Positions 43,101 through 55,073 are shown, counted from the first letter of the stretch. The stretch: DNA of 64,000 nt from Calonectria ilicicola (GCA_020809705.1 CP085831.1:4712001-4776000), one strand, 5' to 3'. Program-made: numbers and translations. Notes: generated from the sequence alone by a model not told the origin.

Positions 43101-46100
43101 GGAGGGCTTTTAAGACCTTATAAATATATTCTTTATATTCTTCTTTATTTTTAGAGAAAATAAGGATATTATCTAAATAATAGATAATAAAGATATTTAA
43201 GTGTTCTTATAATACATTGGTTATTATTTGCTAAAATGATGCCAGTATATTTATAAGTCTAAAAGGTATAACTAGGTATTTAAATAATCCAAACTTAGTT
43301 TAGAAAGCGGTTTTCTATTTATATCCTTCTTTAATATAAATAAGATTATATACTCCTTTAAGATCTAATATAATAAAGATATTAGCTCTATAAAGGCAAT
43401 CTTTTATTTTATTAATTAATAGTAATAAAGTATAATCTTTAATAATAATATTATTAAGCTATTAATAATCTACAATAAGGTATAGCTTCCCATTTTTCTT
43501 AGATATAAATATAACAGGGTAACCAACTTCAGAGTTCAAAATACAGATATATCCCTTTTTAAACATATCTTGGATATATTCCTTCAAGGTATTAAGCTCG
43601 ATTTAATTAAGATTATAAATAGGGTAAAATCAGGTGTTGGATCTGTCTTTAAGGACAATTTCATGATCCCACTAGCTAAACTCAGGTAGTCTAGTGTCTA
43701 GTTCTTTTACAAAGAGCTTTTTATAGATTTAGTACTATAAAGGTATATTATATAATCTATCTATTTTTACTTTAGCCTTTATTTCTTTAAGGCTTTTATT
43801 GATTTATTAGAATTATATTCTAAGGTAGGTAATTATTTATTATCTTTACCTTTTCTAATTATTTTTATATTTATATTTTATTCTTTTAAATAGTAAAGAT
43901 TCTCCTTTACTTATACCTTCTGCTTGGTTAAGGCTAGGAGTTTAAGATCTTTTATTATATTTTGTGAAAATATCGCTAGCTGCATTATACTCCTCAGGTA
44001 TTTGCACCTGGCTAGTATGCTAGTAGATATTAAGATTATATTAATATAATTATAGATACCTTAAGACTAGGTTGTATTATCCAATATTAATAATATTAAA
44101 GGTTATTTTTTAGTTCTTTCTTTTAATAAAGACTTTTAGATAATTAATCTTCTTATTTATAATACTATTATTATATCTAAAAGGTATTCCTTCTATATTA
44201 ATAATTTTATATAGATTAACTTTTATTATTTATAGTAATTAAAGTTTATTAATTACTTAAGGATTTATATAGTTTTACTTAGCTCCACTATCTATTATAA
44301 TATTATACTACTTTCCTTTAATCCTTACTTTTATTTCTAATTATTATTAAAATTGCTCTTTAATTATAAAATATAAAGCTTTTTAAGAAGTTCTTTTAAT
44401 AACTTTAAAGATTATTGCTCTAGCCGCTCCTACTACTCTTCTACAGGGGGCTTTACTTATTTTTTAATTTTATTCAATACCAGGCTATTACTTTATTTAT
44501 TATATAGATATTACATTTAAGATCTTAGTATTCATTCTAAGATAGCTTATTATAATTAGGGAACTTAGGCTTATCTAATTCTAATATAATAAACTAATAG
44601 TAGAGGTTTCTTTCTATTACTTTGTATTAGTTAAAGTATCTCCTATAAGCATGGTAAATAACTATATCTTCTACTCTAATAGAAAAGCATACTATATACT
44701 ACTTTTGTTCTATATATTAAAAGCAGTCATAATTATAGCAGCTTATTTATAAGATATTTTTATATTCTTTATATACTATATTTAGTTTAGGGTCATTCTC
44801 TTTATATTAGATAGGTTAGGGGTTGCGATTTCTTGATTGCCATTTGTTTTATATAAGTAAGAAGACTTTATCTCCATCTTATAAGGGTTCCTTAACTTAT
44901 TAGGCTATTCTTTTAATATTAATTATCTATTTTCTATTTCCATTTTTATTATAAGTGTAGGTATTCTATTATATTAGTACTTTATTAGTATATATATCTA
45001 GGATGGATATAAGGATTCCTATCTTCTTAGCTTATTCTAACCATTTATAAGGAAGGCAGGACTAGCCTTCTTATTAGATTAATTATGCTTTTTAGATGGC
45101 TTTATTGATTTTTTATTATAGAGTAAGTTTTACTTTATGTAATTTATGGTTTTCTATATATTGCTTAATTATAGTAATTAGTTTATATTTCTTAATAATA
45201 GCAAGAATAACTTTTCCTATAATATTCTCTTTTTCTTCTAGTATTAGGGTCTATTAAGTTTTTATAGTATTAAGTTATTTCTATCCTTCTAGTATAGGTT
45301 TGAACTAATTTTCTATTTTTAAGGAGCAGCATTTAAAGGATTTATATCCTTTTTTCTATAATTAAAGTAGATAATCTTACTTTTATTATACTTTTAGGTG
45401 GTGTTAAGTTCTATTAATCTTAAATAAGTCCTATATATAGTGCTTTATTACTTATTTTAGGTTTTTCCTTTATTTAGGATATATAGATTTTTATTATCTT
45501 AGGTATATTCTTTATATTAATTAAATTATCTTTTATTAATTTTAATAGTACTTTTAATATATTTTAAGAATTTCTCTAATTAGTCTTCTTTATAGATTTT
45601 ATTCTTAACTTTACTCTTTAGGCCTTTATAATAGAGTTTCATTAATATATTATTATCTTAGACTATTTATACTATAATTCTTTTAAACTTAATTAAATAT
45701 TAATTATAAGATTTTATTTATTTAAGTTTATATAATTAGTTTATAGTTTATTATTTTATATTAATTATACTAAAATTATTTTTAATAGCAATTTCAAAAT
45801 ATTCCTAATCTCTAAAAATCTCTTAAATCTCTTTATTTTAATCAATATTATTCTTATTTTCTAGATAGTCTCTCATAATAGGTTCAAACCATACTCCTAC
45901 ATCTCCTTGGAGGAGGATTTTAATATATAGTACCTAGGCTTCAGGGGTTGCAAGTCACATTAGGAAGAAGCAGAAGTATCCCTTTATTTGGGTAAGGAAG
46001 GGGACTATATCGACAGCCTTTCCTAGGAAGGGTTCTGGGACTGGGGGTCTTAGAATTTCATTAATATCTTTACCCTTATTTCCTTTAATCGTGGTGGTTC

Positions 46101-46274
46101 TAGCTTTTTCTGCTTTAAATTATACTTATATATCTACAAGTTTCTTTTTGATCTATTATAATTCTATAGTTAACTTAATGTTATTAGAAGAAGTAATGGT
46201 AGCAGGGTTCTTTCTAGATATTATTATTGTTTAATTATTAATATAGGTAATTAATTGAATAAGAGCTTTTAATA
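40164..46274 (-). pseudogene. Degenerate gag-pol of gypsy copy A
   Basis: The same protein order as copy B on the opposite strand. Its protease motif DSGA is still encoded, but stops follow within a few codons. The RT box again reads YLDN. The two copies carry different stop codons, so they were mutated at least partly independently after insertion. Confidence 0.85.
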
Positions 46275-46669
46275 TATAATAGTTTAATTAATTTCTAATT
46301 TAATAAACTAATTAAAATAAAGGATTTATTATTAGTAGAATAGTTAGGTGTATTATAATAAATAAAATAATAAAAATATTATATTAAATAATAATTAATT
46401 ATAATTAAGGTAATCAAATTATATTAAAAGCTAGTTAATATTGGCTATAAGGGCAGATTCTAACCTATCTATATACTATTATCATAGTAGGCGCTCACTA
46501 TATTAGTTCTATCTAAGTATTAGTAATCAAATAGGTAATCACAGGATAATCACCAACATTATAGGTAATTGCAAATAAGCGCTTCCTTATTGGTTGATGT
46601 GGGGCTATAGGGTAGGTAGGTATTAGTTCTGCCGTCGTAGACCGCCTAGGCGTGTCATGGGTCATAACA
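46275..46669 (-). repeat. LTR3 (5' LTR of copy A), 395 bp
   Basis: Partner of LTR2. The outer half (about 46440-46669) is the best-preserved, GC-richest copy of the LTR in the island, while the inner 120 bases are heavily AT-shifted. CTAAT follows directly at 46670. Confidence 0.93.
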
Positions 46670-49600
46670 CTAATATCAAAAGAATAGCCTAATAAGTTAG
46701 GGAACCCTTATAGGATAGAGATAAAGTCTTTCTACTTACATAAAACAAATAGTAACTAGAAAACCACAACCCCCAACCTATCCAATATAAGGAGGATGAC
46801 CCTAGACTAAATATAGTATATAAAGAATATAAGAATATCTTATAAATAAATTACTACAACTACAATTACTTTTAATATATAGAATAAAAGTAATATATAG
46901 TATACTTTTCTATTAGGGTAGAAGATATAGTTATTTATTATATTTATAGAAGATACTTTAATTAATATAAAGTAATAGAAAGAAACCCCTACTATTAGTT
47001 TATTATATTAAAATTAGGTAAGCTTAAGTTCCTTGATTATAGTGAGCTACTTTAGAATAAATATTAAGACCCTAAATATAATATTTATATAATAAATAAA
47101 ATAATAGCCTAGTATTAAATAAAATTAAAAAATAAATAAAGCCTCTTGTAGAAGAGTAGTAGAAGCAACTAGGGTAATAATCTTTAGAGTTATTAAAAGA
47201 ACTCCTTAAAAAAGCTTTATATTCTATAATTAAAGAGCAACTTTAATAATAATTAAAAATAAAAGTAAGAATTAAAGGAAAGTAATATAATATTATAGTA
47301 AATAGTAGAGCTAAGTGAAATTATATAAATTCTTAAGTAATTAATAAACTTTAGCTATTATAGATAATAAAAGTCAATCTATATAAAATTATTAATATAG
47401 AAGGAATACTCTTTAGATATAATAATAATATTATAAATAAGAAGATTAATTATTTAAAAGTCTTTATTAAAGGAAAGAACTAAGGAATAACCTTTAATAT
47501 TATTAATATTAGATAATATAACCTAATCTTAAGGTATCTATAGTTATACCAATACAATCCTAATATTTACTAGCATATTAGTTAGGTACAAATACCTAAG
47601 AAATATAATACAACTAATAATATTTTTATAAAATATAATAAAAGATCTTAAACTTCTAGCTCTAACTAAGTAGGAGGTATAAGCGAAGGAGAATCTTTGC
47701 TATCTAAAGGAATAAAACATAAATATAAGAATAATTAGAAAAGGTAAAAATAATAAATAATTACTTGCTTTAGAATATAGTTTTAATAAATTAATAAAAG
47801 CCTTAAAAAATAAAGGCTAAAGTAAAAATAGATAGACTATATAATATACCCTTATAATACTAAATCTATAAAAAGCTCTTTATAGAAGAACTAGATACTA
47901 GATTACTTAAGTTTAACTAGTGGGATTATAAAATCATCTTTAAAGATAGATTTAATACTTAATTTTACCTTATTTATAATCTTAATTAAATTAAACTTAA
48001 TATCTTAAAGGAATATATTTAAGATATACTTAAAAAGGGATATATTTATATTTTGAACTCTAAAGCTAATTACCCTATCATGTTTGTGCCTAAGAAAAAT
48101 GGGAAGCTATACTTTATTGTAGACTACTAATAGCTCAATAATATCACTATTAAAGATTGCACTCTACTACTATTGATTAATGAAATAAAGGATCATCTTT
48201 ATAGAGCCAATATCTTTACTACACTAAATCTTAAAGGAATATATAATCTTATTTATATTAAAGAAGGATATAAATAGAAAACCACTTTCTAAATTAAATT
48301 TAGATTATTTAAATACCTAGTTATACCTTTTAGACTTATAAATATACTAGTATTATTTTAGTAAATAATAATTAATATATTATAAAAATACTTAGATATC
48401 TTTATTATCTACTATCTAGATAATATCCTTATTTTCTCCAAAAATAAAGAAGAATATAAAGAATACATTCATAAGGTCTTAAAAGCCCTCTAAGACGCCA
48501 AACTCCTAATTAAACTAGAAAAAAGTAAATTCTATATTTAAGAAGTAGAATTTCTAGAATATATTATTAGCCTTAATAAAATTCATATAGACCTAAAGAA
48601 AGTTACTATAGTAAAAAATTAAAAAAACCTACTAATATAAAGAAAGTATAAGCCTTTCTTAGATTTACTAATTATTACTAAAGATTTATTAAAGGATTTA
48701 ATAAAATCACCTTAAGTATAATAAAACTAATTAAAAAAAAATTACCTTTTAATAAGAAAATAAAGCATAATAATCATTTAAAGTTATAAAAAATACTATT
48801 TTAGAAGAATCTATCCTTATAATATTTAACCCTAATAAACCTATAAAATTAAAAACTGATATATTAGACTTCGCCCTAGGGGCCCAGATCGGATAATAAG
48901 ATAAACAAGGAAACCTATATCCTATAGCATTCTACTTGTATAAGCTATATAGCCTTAAGCTAAACTACTTTATTTATAATAAAGAATTCCTTACTATTAT
49001 TAATACTTTTAAAGAATTTTAATAATATCTTTTAAAAAGTAATTATAAAATTATAATATATACTAACTATAAAAATATTACTTACTTTATAATTACTTAA
49101 AAACTTAATAAAAGGCAATTATAATATATAGAATATTTATCTAAATTTAATTATTAAATTATTTATATTAAAGGAACTGAAAATAGCTATACTAATATAA
49201 TTAACTGCTAATCTAATTATAATATAGAAAAACCAAAAATATAAAAAAACTATTAATCTATAATACTAATAGAGAACTAGAACAAGCCCTAATCAATAGA
49301 ATAATAATAGAAATAAAGAAAATAATTACTACTATAAAAGTAGGAGAATTACTATATATAACTAGAACCACTACCATGGAAATACTAATATAATAAATAA
49401 AATAAAATAATCTACTATTAAGGAAAATTAAAAAATATAATCTAATACTTCTAAAAGAAGAAAAATAAATTACTTATAAGTACTAGAAGAATATTAAATG
49501 GAGTTAATAAAGGATATTTATAAATATCCCTTATATAGCTATAAAGGCATTAATAAAACCTTTAAATAAATTAAATAGATATTTTCCTTTAATAAGATGA

Positions 49601-51426
49601 AAAAGAAAGTTGAATAAGTATATAAGGAATACAATCTATATTAACACTCTAAAAAACCAAGATACAAACTATATAGATTATTATAATTATCCCCTATTAT
49701 ATAATGACTATAGGACTTAATCATAATAGACTTTATTATTAACCTTCCCTTATTAGTAGACCCTATTATAGGAGTATACTATAATAGTATTTTTATTATT
49801 ATTAACTACTTTACAAAAGCAGCCTATTACCTTCCTTATAATAAAGTAATAAATGAAGATTAATTTGCCTACCTTTTCTTCTAGTATATAGTTGCTATAT
49901 ATAGACTACTAATAGAAATTATATCTAATAGAGAATAACTATTTGTATTCAAATTCTAGTAAAGCCTAATATTATTAATAGGATTGAACTATAAGCTTAA
50001 TATAGTATTTTACCTTTAGATAGATGGACAAATTAAATATTAAAATTAGAAAATTGAGTAATATTTATAATGCTATATAAATTATAAATAAACTAATTAA
50101 GTAGAAAAACTACCTATTATATAATTAATATATAATATATCCTATAATTATAGTATTAAAATAATACTAGCAAAAGCTAACTTTGGCTTTATATTGGATA
50201 CTTACTAAGCCCTCTTAGAAGGCATAATCTAAGCAAAAATAATAATTAAGTTAGATGATCTAAGAAAACTATATAAGGAAATAAAAACTAAACTTAAATT
50301 TATCTATAATATTATAAAAAGATATTATAATCTAAAAAGGCTAAAGGGACTAATCTTTTTAAAGGGAGATATGGTCTACTTAGCAATAAAAAATCTTATA
50401 ATAAAAAGATAAAATAAAAAAATCAACTTTATATAAATTAAGCTATACCTAATAAAAAGAAAAATATTAGAAAATAACTATAAACTCGATCTCCCTAATA
50501 ATATTAAGGTATATTCTATCTTTTATATTTCTCTCCTTAAACCTAGCAATAGTATCTAAGTTAATATAAGACTAATATACAAACCATAGATAGAAAATCC
50601 TAAAGATTAATAGGAAATTAAAAAGATCCTACAAAGAAAAGAAGAAGATAGAAAATTTAAAATTAAATAAAAAGGCTATAAAGAAATAATATAGAAACCT
50701 ACAAAATATCTTATATATTACTTAAAGCTATTAGAAGTATTCCTAAGAATATAATACTAAGCAAACCATTAAGATTAATAACATTCTAATTAATAATATC
50801 TACTATCTTTAAAGATTATACTTAAATAATAATTTCTAATTCTACCTAATCTACCTCTTCCAACTTATTTAAAAAAGAAAGCCTATAATATACTATCTCT
50901 ATACCCTTTATCTTAAATTAATATTTCTAATAATAAAAATAAAATAAATGGTTTAAAGATTTCTAAATCTTAGCCTAAGCTATAAGTGCCTCCACTTATA
51001 TATAAAGGAACTCCTTCTTAGTAATCTCTTCCTCTATATTTAAATAATTAAACTCCCAATTTATTTAATTTATTATAAAAATTAATAATTAATTACATTT
51101 ATTATTATAAAATAATATATATATAGCTAAAGATATCTTTAAAGTATTATAAGTCCTACTATAATAAGTATACTTGCTATAATAGTTACTAGAATCTAGC
51201 AATATCTTATATTATAAACCTTTAAAGGAATAAAATAAATATAATATAATTTTAAAACCTATTAAATTAATAAGCTAAGTTTAGATCTTAATATAAAGAT
51301 GTTATTTGGAATTATCTAGACCATAAGGTATAATTAGAAAAGATTTTAAAAGTTAAAAATAGGGAACTTATACATAAGGTCAAACTAACAAGCCTTAAGA
51401 ACAAGACCAATAAAGGGAGGATATTA

Positions 51427-51821
51427 TATTATAACCCATAATACACCTAGGTGGTCTACAATGGCAGAACTAACACCTACTTACCCTATAATCCTATACT
51501 AATTAATAAGGAAGCACTTACTTACAATTACCTATAATATTAGTAATTACCCTATAATCACCCACCCAATCACTAATACTTAAATAGAACTAACATAGTG
51601 AGCGCCTACTATAATAATAGTATATAGATAGATTAGAATCCGCCCTTATAGCCAATACTAACTAGCTTTTAATATAATTTGATTACCTTAATTGCGATTG
51701 ACTATTATCTAATGTAATACTTCTATTACTCTATTTATTATAATACACCTAATTATCCTGCTAACAATAAATCCTTCATTTTGATTGGTTTATTAAGTTG
51801 GGAATTGACCAGACTGTTACA
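51427..51821 (+). repeat. LTR4 (3' LTR of copy B), 395 bp
   Basis: Partner of LTR1. Its first bases have drifted to TATTATAACCC, but it ends in intact GACTGTTACA. It is complementary to LTR1 in which end was mutated. Confidence 0.93.
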
Positions 51822-52292
51822 TTTATATAAGCCTAATATAATAATATTATAAATATATTAATAAACTTTAGCTCAATATAAAGCTATTAATAATAATAAT
51901 AAGATTATAATAGTCTTAATAATTTTATCTTTTAATAATAAGGTTAATATATATATATTAAATAAGAAAAGTAAAATTAAAAATAATATTTTAAATAAAA
52001 AAAATTAAAATAATAATAAATTTAATTATAAAAAGATAATCTAATTAATAAATAATATTTAAATTAATTAATTAAAAATATAAAAAAATAATAAAAAAAT
52101 TTATAATTATATTAAAGCTTTAATATTATAATTTATATAATTTATAATATTAAAATAACTTTATTAATAATTAAAATATTTTAACATTAATAAAAAATAC
52201 ATTCATAACAATATAAAAATATTAAATTACTAAAAAATATATTATTTTAGTGTAAAACTCCGGTCGCGGAGGTAAAAAGATGTCCAGCCACA

Positions 52293-52349
52293 GTCAGCCA
52301 CAATTGGGGATGCTCGTTAGCCAAATGGGGATGCCAATTAGGAAGTTCC
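52293..52349 (-). repeat. Terminal inverted repeat, right
   Basis: Reverse complement of the left repeat. Its copy reads GGCATCCCC where the left reads AGCATCCCC, consistent with a G-to-A change on the left. Confidence 0.85.
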
Positions 52350-52357
52350 TAAAGTAG
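52350..52357. repeat. Target-site duplication, right copy (TAAAGTAG)
   Basis: Exact 8-bp match to 35854-35861, immediately outside the right inverted repeat. Confidence 0.85.
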
Positions 52358-53700
52358 ATAGAAATCGCACGGACCAATGTCTCCACAGAGATTGACTGTC
52401 AGATCTACCGCCTACTCAATGCCAACGCTTTCAGAACCTGTCATATGGTCTGATCGGTCTGCGTTGCCGAGAGAAGAGAGCACTCCGAATCTCGGCCATC
52501 GCGCTGCCAGGGGCCAGAGTAGCATTCAGGGTCAACAAGAGCCTTCCCCGGTGCTAGCGCCGAAAGCAATCGATCCCACATACGCGAAGCTGCGGGGAGT
52601 TACAATCCGATCCCTGAGTTATCTGGTCGCCCTGCTGATGATTCTCCGCCCCACTACAAATTGAAGCTTCAGAAAACCACCAAAGTGACTGCACTAAAAG
52701 ATCTTGAAATTGAACCAAGAAGTCGACGTAGAATTAATACATCCATGCTCATAGCAGTATATTGCGTTGCGATTGTCGAGACGTGCAGACATGTCGCAGG
52801 GATGTTCTGTAAGCGCTAGTACAAATATGCACTCAGGGGTTGTGTTGCAAGCGATGCCCCAGATCAAGTTAGGCTTACTGTGCAATCGTAGTTGTATTTG
52901 TTGGTTCGAGTCCCTGTTCAATGCCAAGAAAACAAGCCTGTCCATAGGACTGACTGGGAGGTGGAAGTATTCCAGTCACAAAGTATGAGATACATCCTTG
53001 AAGAAGACAGAAGAGCTTGACTTGTGTTATCACTAGTGCTGCAATATTTTGGGTTTAGCAGATTGCAACCCTCATAAAAGTCAACGTGTAGTATGGGGAG
53101 TTCTAGCACCAATGTTTGTGATAGCTCGACAGAGTAGTTGGTCGGCCGCGGTCGAGGCTAGAAGGAGTGCCCCTCGTCAACGAGTCAAATCTTAGCCTGG
53201 ATTTACCATCCGTCCCATACGCGCACCCTGGGAACCTACAAGGGCTCAGTTCATTATTCCCGCAAGACCCTTATATTATACCCTATTATTGCAGTCGACT
53301 AACGTGGCCGTGCCTTGCATCAGCTTTAGCCAAAAATGTCAAGTTCTCCTTCATATTCTCATGCGGCACCTCCGCATTGGAATCTGTCCTACATTTGTCA
53401 CTGAGCCTGCCTTCCTTACATGGTATGGTCGGCCGGATTCACCACTCTTTGAACCTAAACCTGGTCCTGGTCAACAATTATTTCAGTCTTAGAGCGCATT
53501 CACTAATTTCACTGATGGCACGACCATTGGATATTGGCAACCGATTCCGGTCATGGATTGTGCCGATTAAACGGAGACCCAGTCGCAAATAAGGGAGACG
53601 ATAACGGCTCTGTGATGGAACAGTATATTAGCCAGCCGACGTCCACTGGCCTAGAAACTAACACCTTATCTTTGCAGTCACCCGTGATCAGTGAATAATA
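52358..53700. other. Right flank of the island and tyrosinase upstream region
   Basis: Normal composition resumes. Two short open stretches have no recognisable family: an ATG frame at 52377-52664 (95 codons, Ser/Pro-rich), and an overlapping frame at 52523-52819 (98 codons, no early ATG) ending in a hydrophobic LIAVYCVAIVE segment. Either could be a remnant or chance. TATATTAG at 53624-53631 is about 75 bp before the tyrosinase ATG. No GTGGGG/CCCCAC motif was found in the 600 bp before the tyrosinase. Confidence 0.4.
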
Positions 53701-55073
53701 ATGAAATTCCTGACCTTCTTTTCTGCGGCATTGCTATTGGCCCACGGGGGCTCCGCGTCCCCCACACCCGAGGATGCTACTTCAACCTCGGCAGCCACCG
53801 GCAAGTGCTCCAAGGTTCTAGTCCGAAAGGAATGGTACAGCTGCCTTTTTATTGCCTCCCAATCACAATCTCATTTGCTCACAATGTCTCAGGAGGAAGC
53901 TGTCCAAGAAAGAACAGCTGCAGTATTTGGCTGCAGTACAGTGCTTGCAGTCCAAGCCGGCCAAGACCGCTTCGCTCTACCCAGGGGTGAAGAACCGATA
54001 TGACGACTTCCAAGCAGTGCACATAGCTATGACGGAGAAGATTCACTTTGTGGTAAGTTGTTTCCGCAAGGGCCTGACTGGGCTCCCCGAATAACATATA
54101 CGATAGGGCCAATTTCTGCCGTGGCACCGCAAGTTTTTGGCTATCTACGAGGCAGAGCTGAGAAGCACTTGCCACTACACGGGTACTCAACCATACTGGG
54201 GTACGTCAGCACTGCAGGCGTCTAATTCTGTCTGATTCAAACTTACCGGAAAATTTAGACTGGACCCAAGACGCGATCAGTGAGGATGCTTGGAACAGTT
54301 CACCTCTATTTGACGACACTTATGGTTTCGGAGGTGAGTGAGCCTTGAGTTGGTCCCTATCATGTGAAGTATTGACCCCTCTAATAGGTAATGGCGGATA
54401 TCTGGAGGATATTTCTGACCTTCCCAGCACCTCACTAGCTCCCGGTCCCCTAGAGCCCAGGACCGGGGGTGGTTGTGTTGTTGATGGCCCTTTCGCCAAC
54501 CACACCGTGAGCTTGGGTCCAGGAAATAGCCTCACATACACACCGCACTGCTTGCGCCGTGATTTTATTCCGTCTCTGGCCACCAGGAAACTTACCGCAT
54601 CTGAGGTTGCGTGGGAGTCGTCCGCAACGAGTTTCTACGTGTATACTCAACATATCGAAATTGCAAACATGTCGTCCGATCTGTCTGGAATCACCACCCA
54701 CGGCGGTGGTCACTTCAGCGTCGGTGGTATGGTTGGAGAGTTGTCTGATATGTACTCTTCTCCGGGTGACCCACTGTTCTTCCTTCATCATGGAAAGCTT
54801 GATTATGAATGGAACAGATGGCAGCGTCTTGGTACGTATCTCTGAGTAACTCTGATGGAACATTGCTAACAATATTTAGCTTGGGCTACCCGCAAGTCCG
54901 ATATTGGCGGCCCCGACACAATGTGGGCTTATCCTTACAACTATTGGGGTGATGTCCCATATACCAATATCACTCTGGACTATACTCTGGCTTATCCTGG
55001 ACTTGCGTCTAATGTCACTATTCGAGATGTGATGGACATTACCTCCAGTGGATTGTGCTATACCTACGCTTAA
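53701..55073 (+). CDS. Secreted tyrosinase (type-3 dicopper oxidase)
   Basis: Six exons: 53701-53834, 53893-54052, 54107-54200, 54259-54333, 54388-54831 and 54880-55073, joining to 366 residues. A signal peptide (MKFLTFFSAALLLAHGGSAS) is followed by a short linker. The tyrosinase domain (PF00264) has the CuA ligands H88, H96 and H105 (the last in FLPWHRKF), then YWDWTQDA. CuB is H259 and H263 in THGGGHF, plus H288/H289 in DPLFFLHHGKLD. It lacks the large C-terminal lid domain of the intracellular melanin tyrosinases and matches the short secreted class of fungal tyrosinases and catechol oxidases. It would oxidise phenols or o-diphenols outside the cell. It lies beside the FAD monooxygenase, whose relatives hydroxylate phenols. 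Its upstream region lacks the GTGGGG motif, so it may not share the cluster's control. Confidence 0.92.

Larger units (their letters stand above)
39769..46669 (-). mobile_element. Ty3/gypsy LTR retrotransposon, copy A (minus orientation, nested in copy B)
   Basis: 6,901 bp, flanked by 395-bp LTRs (39769-40163 and 46275-46669) and by the 5-bp duplication CTAAT at 39764-39768 and 46670-46674. It is the same family as copy B but inverted. Reading the minus strand downward from 46274: gag, then a protease with its active-site DSGA still legible at about 44284-44295, reverse transcriptase (KKNGKLYLIVDY near 43475-43520, YLDN at about 43165-43180), RNase H near 42720, and integrase near 41500-41900. 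The polypurine tract (CCTCCCTCT on the plus strand, 40170-40178) lies next to LTR2, confirming that LTR2 is the 3' LTR. Many stops throughout. Confidence 0.93.
38412..51426 (+). pseudogene. Degenerate gag-pol of gypsy copy B (interrupted 39764-46674)
   Basis: The coding frame can be followed only as fragments. The protease active site has changed (D and G codons converted by G-to-A, reading NSRA at about 47301-47312). The reverse-transcriptase catalytic box reads YLDN at about 48410-48430 in place of an Asp pair. Multiple TAA/TAG codons sit where family members have Gln, Arg or Trp. These are the expected products of C-to-T on either strand. Integrase keeps readable pieces around IIIDFIINLP near 49720. 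Confidence 0.85.
38017..51821 (+). mobile_element. Ty3/gypsy LTR retrotransposon, copy B (plus orientation, split by copy A)
   Basis: Two 395-bp LTRs (38017-38411 and 51427-51821) lie in the same orientation. The 5-bp duplication TTTAT at 38012-38016 recurs at 51822-51826. Without the inner element and its duplication the length is 6,899 bp, nearly equal to copy A (6,901 bp). Gag remnants run from 38412 to about 39768. Pol resumes at 46675: a protease remnant near 47301, reverse transcriptase at about 48000-48600 (FVPKKNGKLYFIVDY intact near 48080-48130), RNase H near 48850-49050, and integrase near 49720-50550. The PR-RT-RH-IN order identifies Ty3/gypsy. A polypurine tract AAAGGGAGG lies at 51412-51420 before the 3' LTR. 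Stops throughout mean it cannot be autonomous. Confidence 0.93.
35862..52349. mobile_element. TIR DNA transposon (possibly hAT-like), RIP-degraded, carrying nested retrotransposons
   Basis: The two ends are inverted copies over about 57 bp. 35862-35918 matches the reverse complement of 52349-52293, with only three mismatches in the first 42 positions. Both start GGAACTTCCTA and share GCATCCCCATTTGGCTAAC. The 8-bp direct repeat TAAAGTAG flanks the ends exactly. Subtracting the gypsy insertion and its duplication leaves about 2,678 bp, a typical size for a cut-and-paste transposon. An 8-bp duplication points to hAT or another 8-bp superfamily. The TIR does not begin with the usual hAT CAGGG/TAGGG, so the class is open. 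The interior (about 35950-38011 and 51827-52255) is extremely AT-rich with stops in every frame, so no transposase domain can be read. The terminal 80-90 bp keep normal composition. Confidence 0.85.

Noticed and set aside
35862..52349. The AT-rich island as a giant Starship-type element or a centromere
   Set aside because: The whole island is accounted for by one TIR element plus two gypsy copies with exact duplications. No tyrosine-recombinase captain gene or cargo genes are seen.
53167..53592. A 141-codon plus-strand frame before the tyrosinase
   Set aside because: It begins with a non-ATG codon, has no family resemblance, and overlaps the expected promoter.
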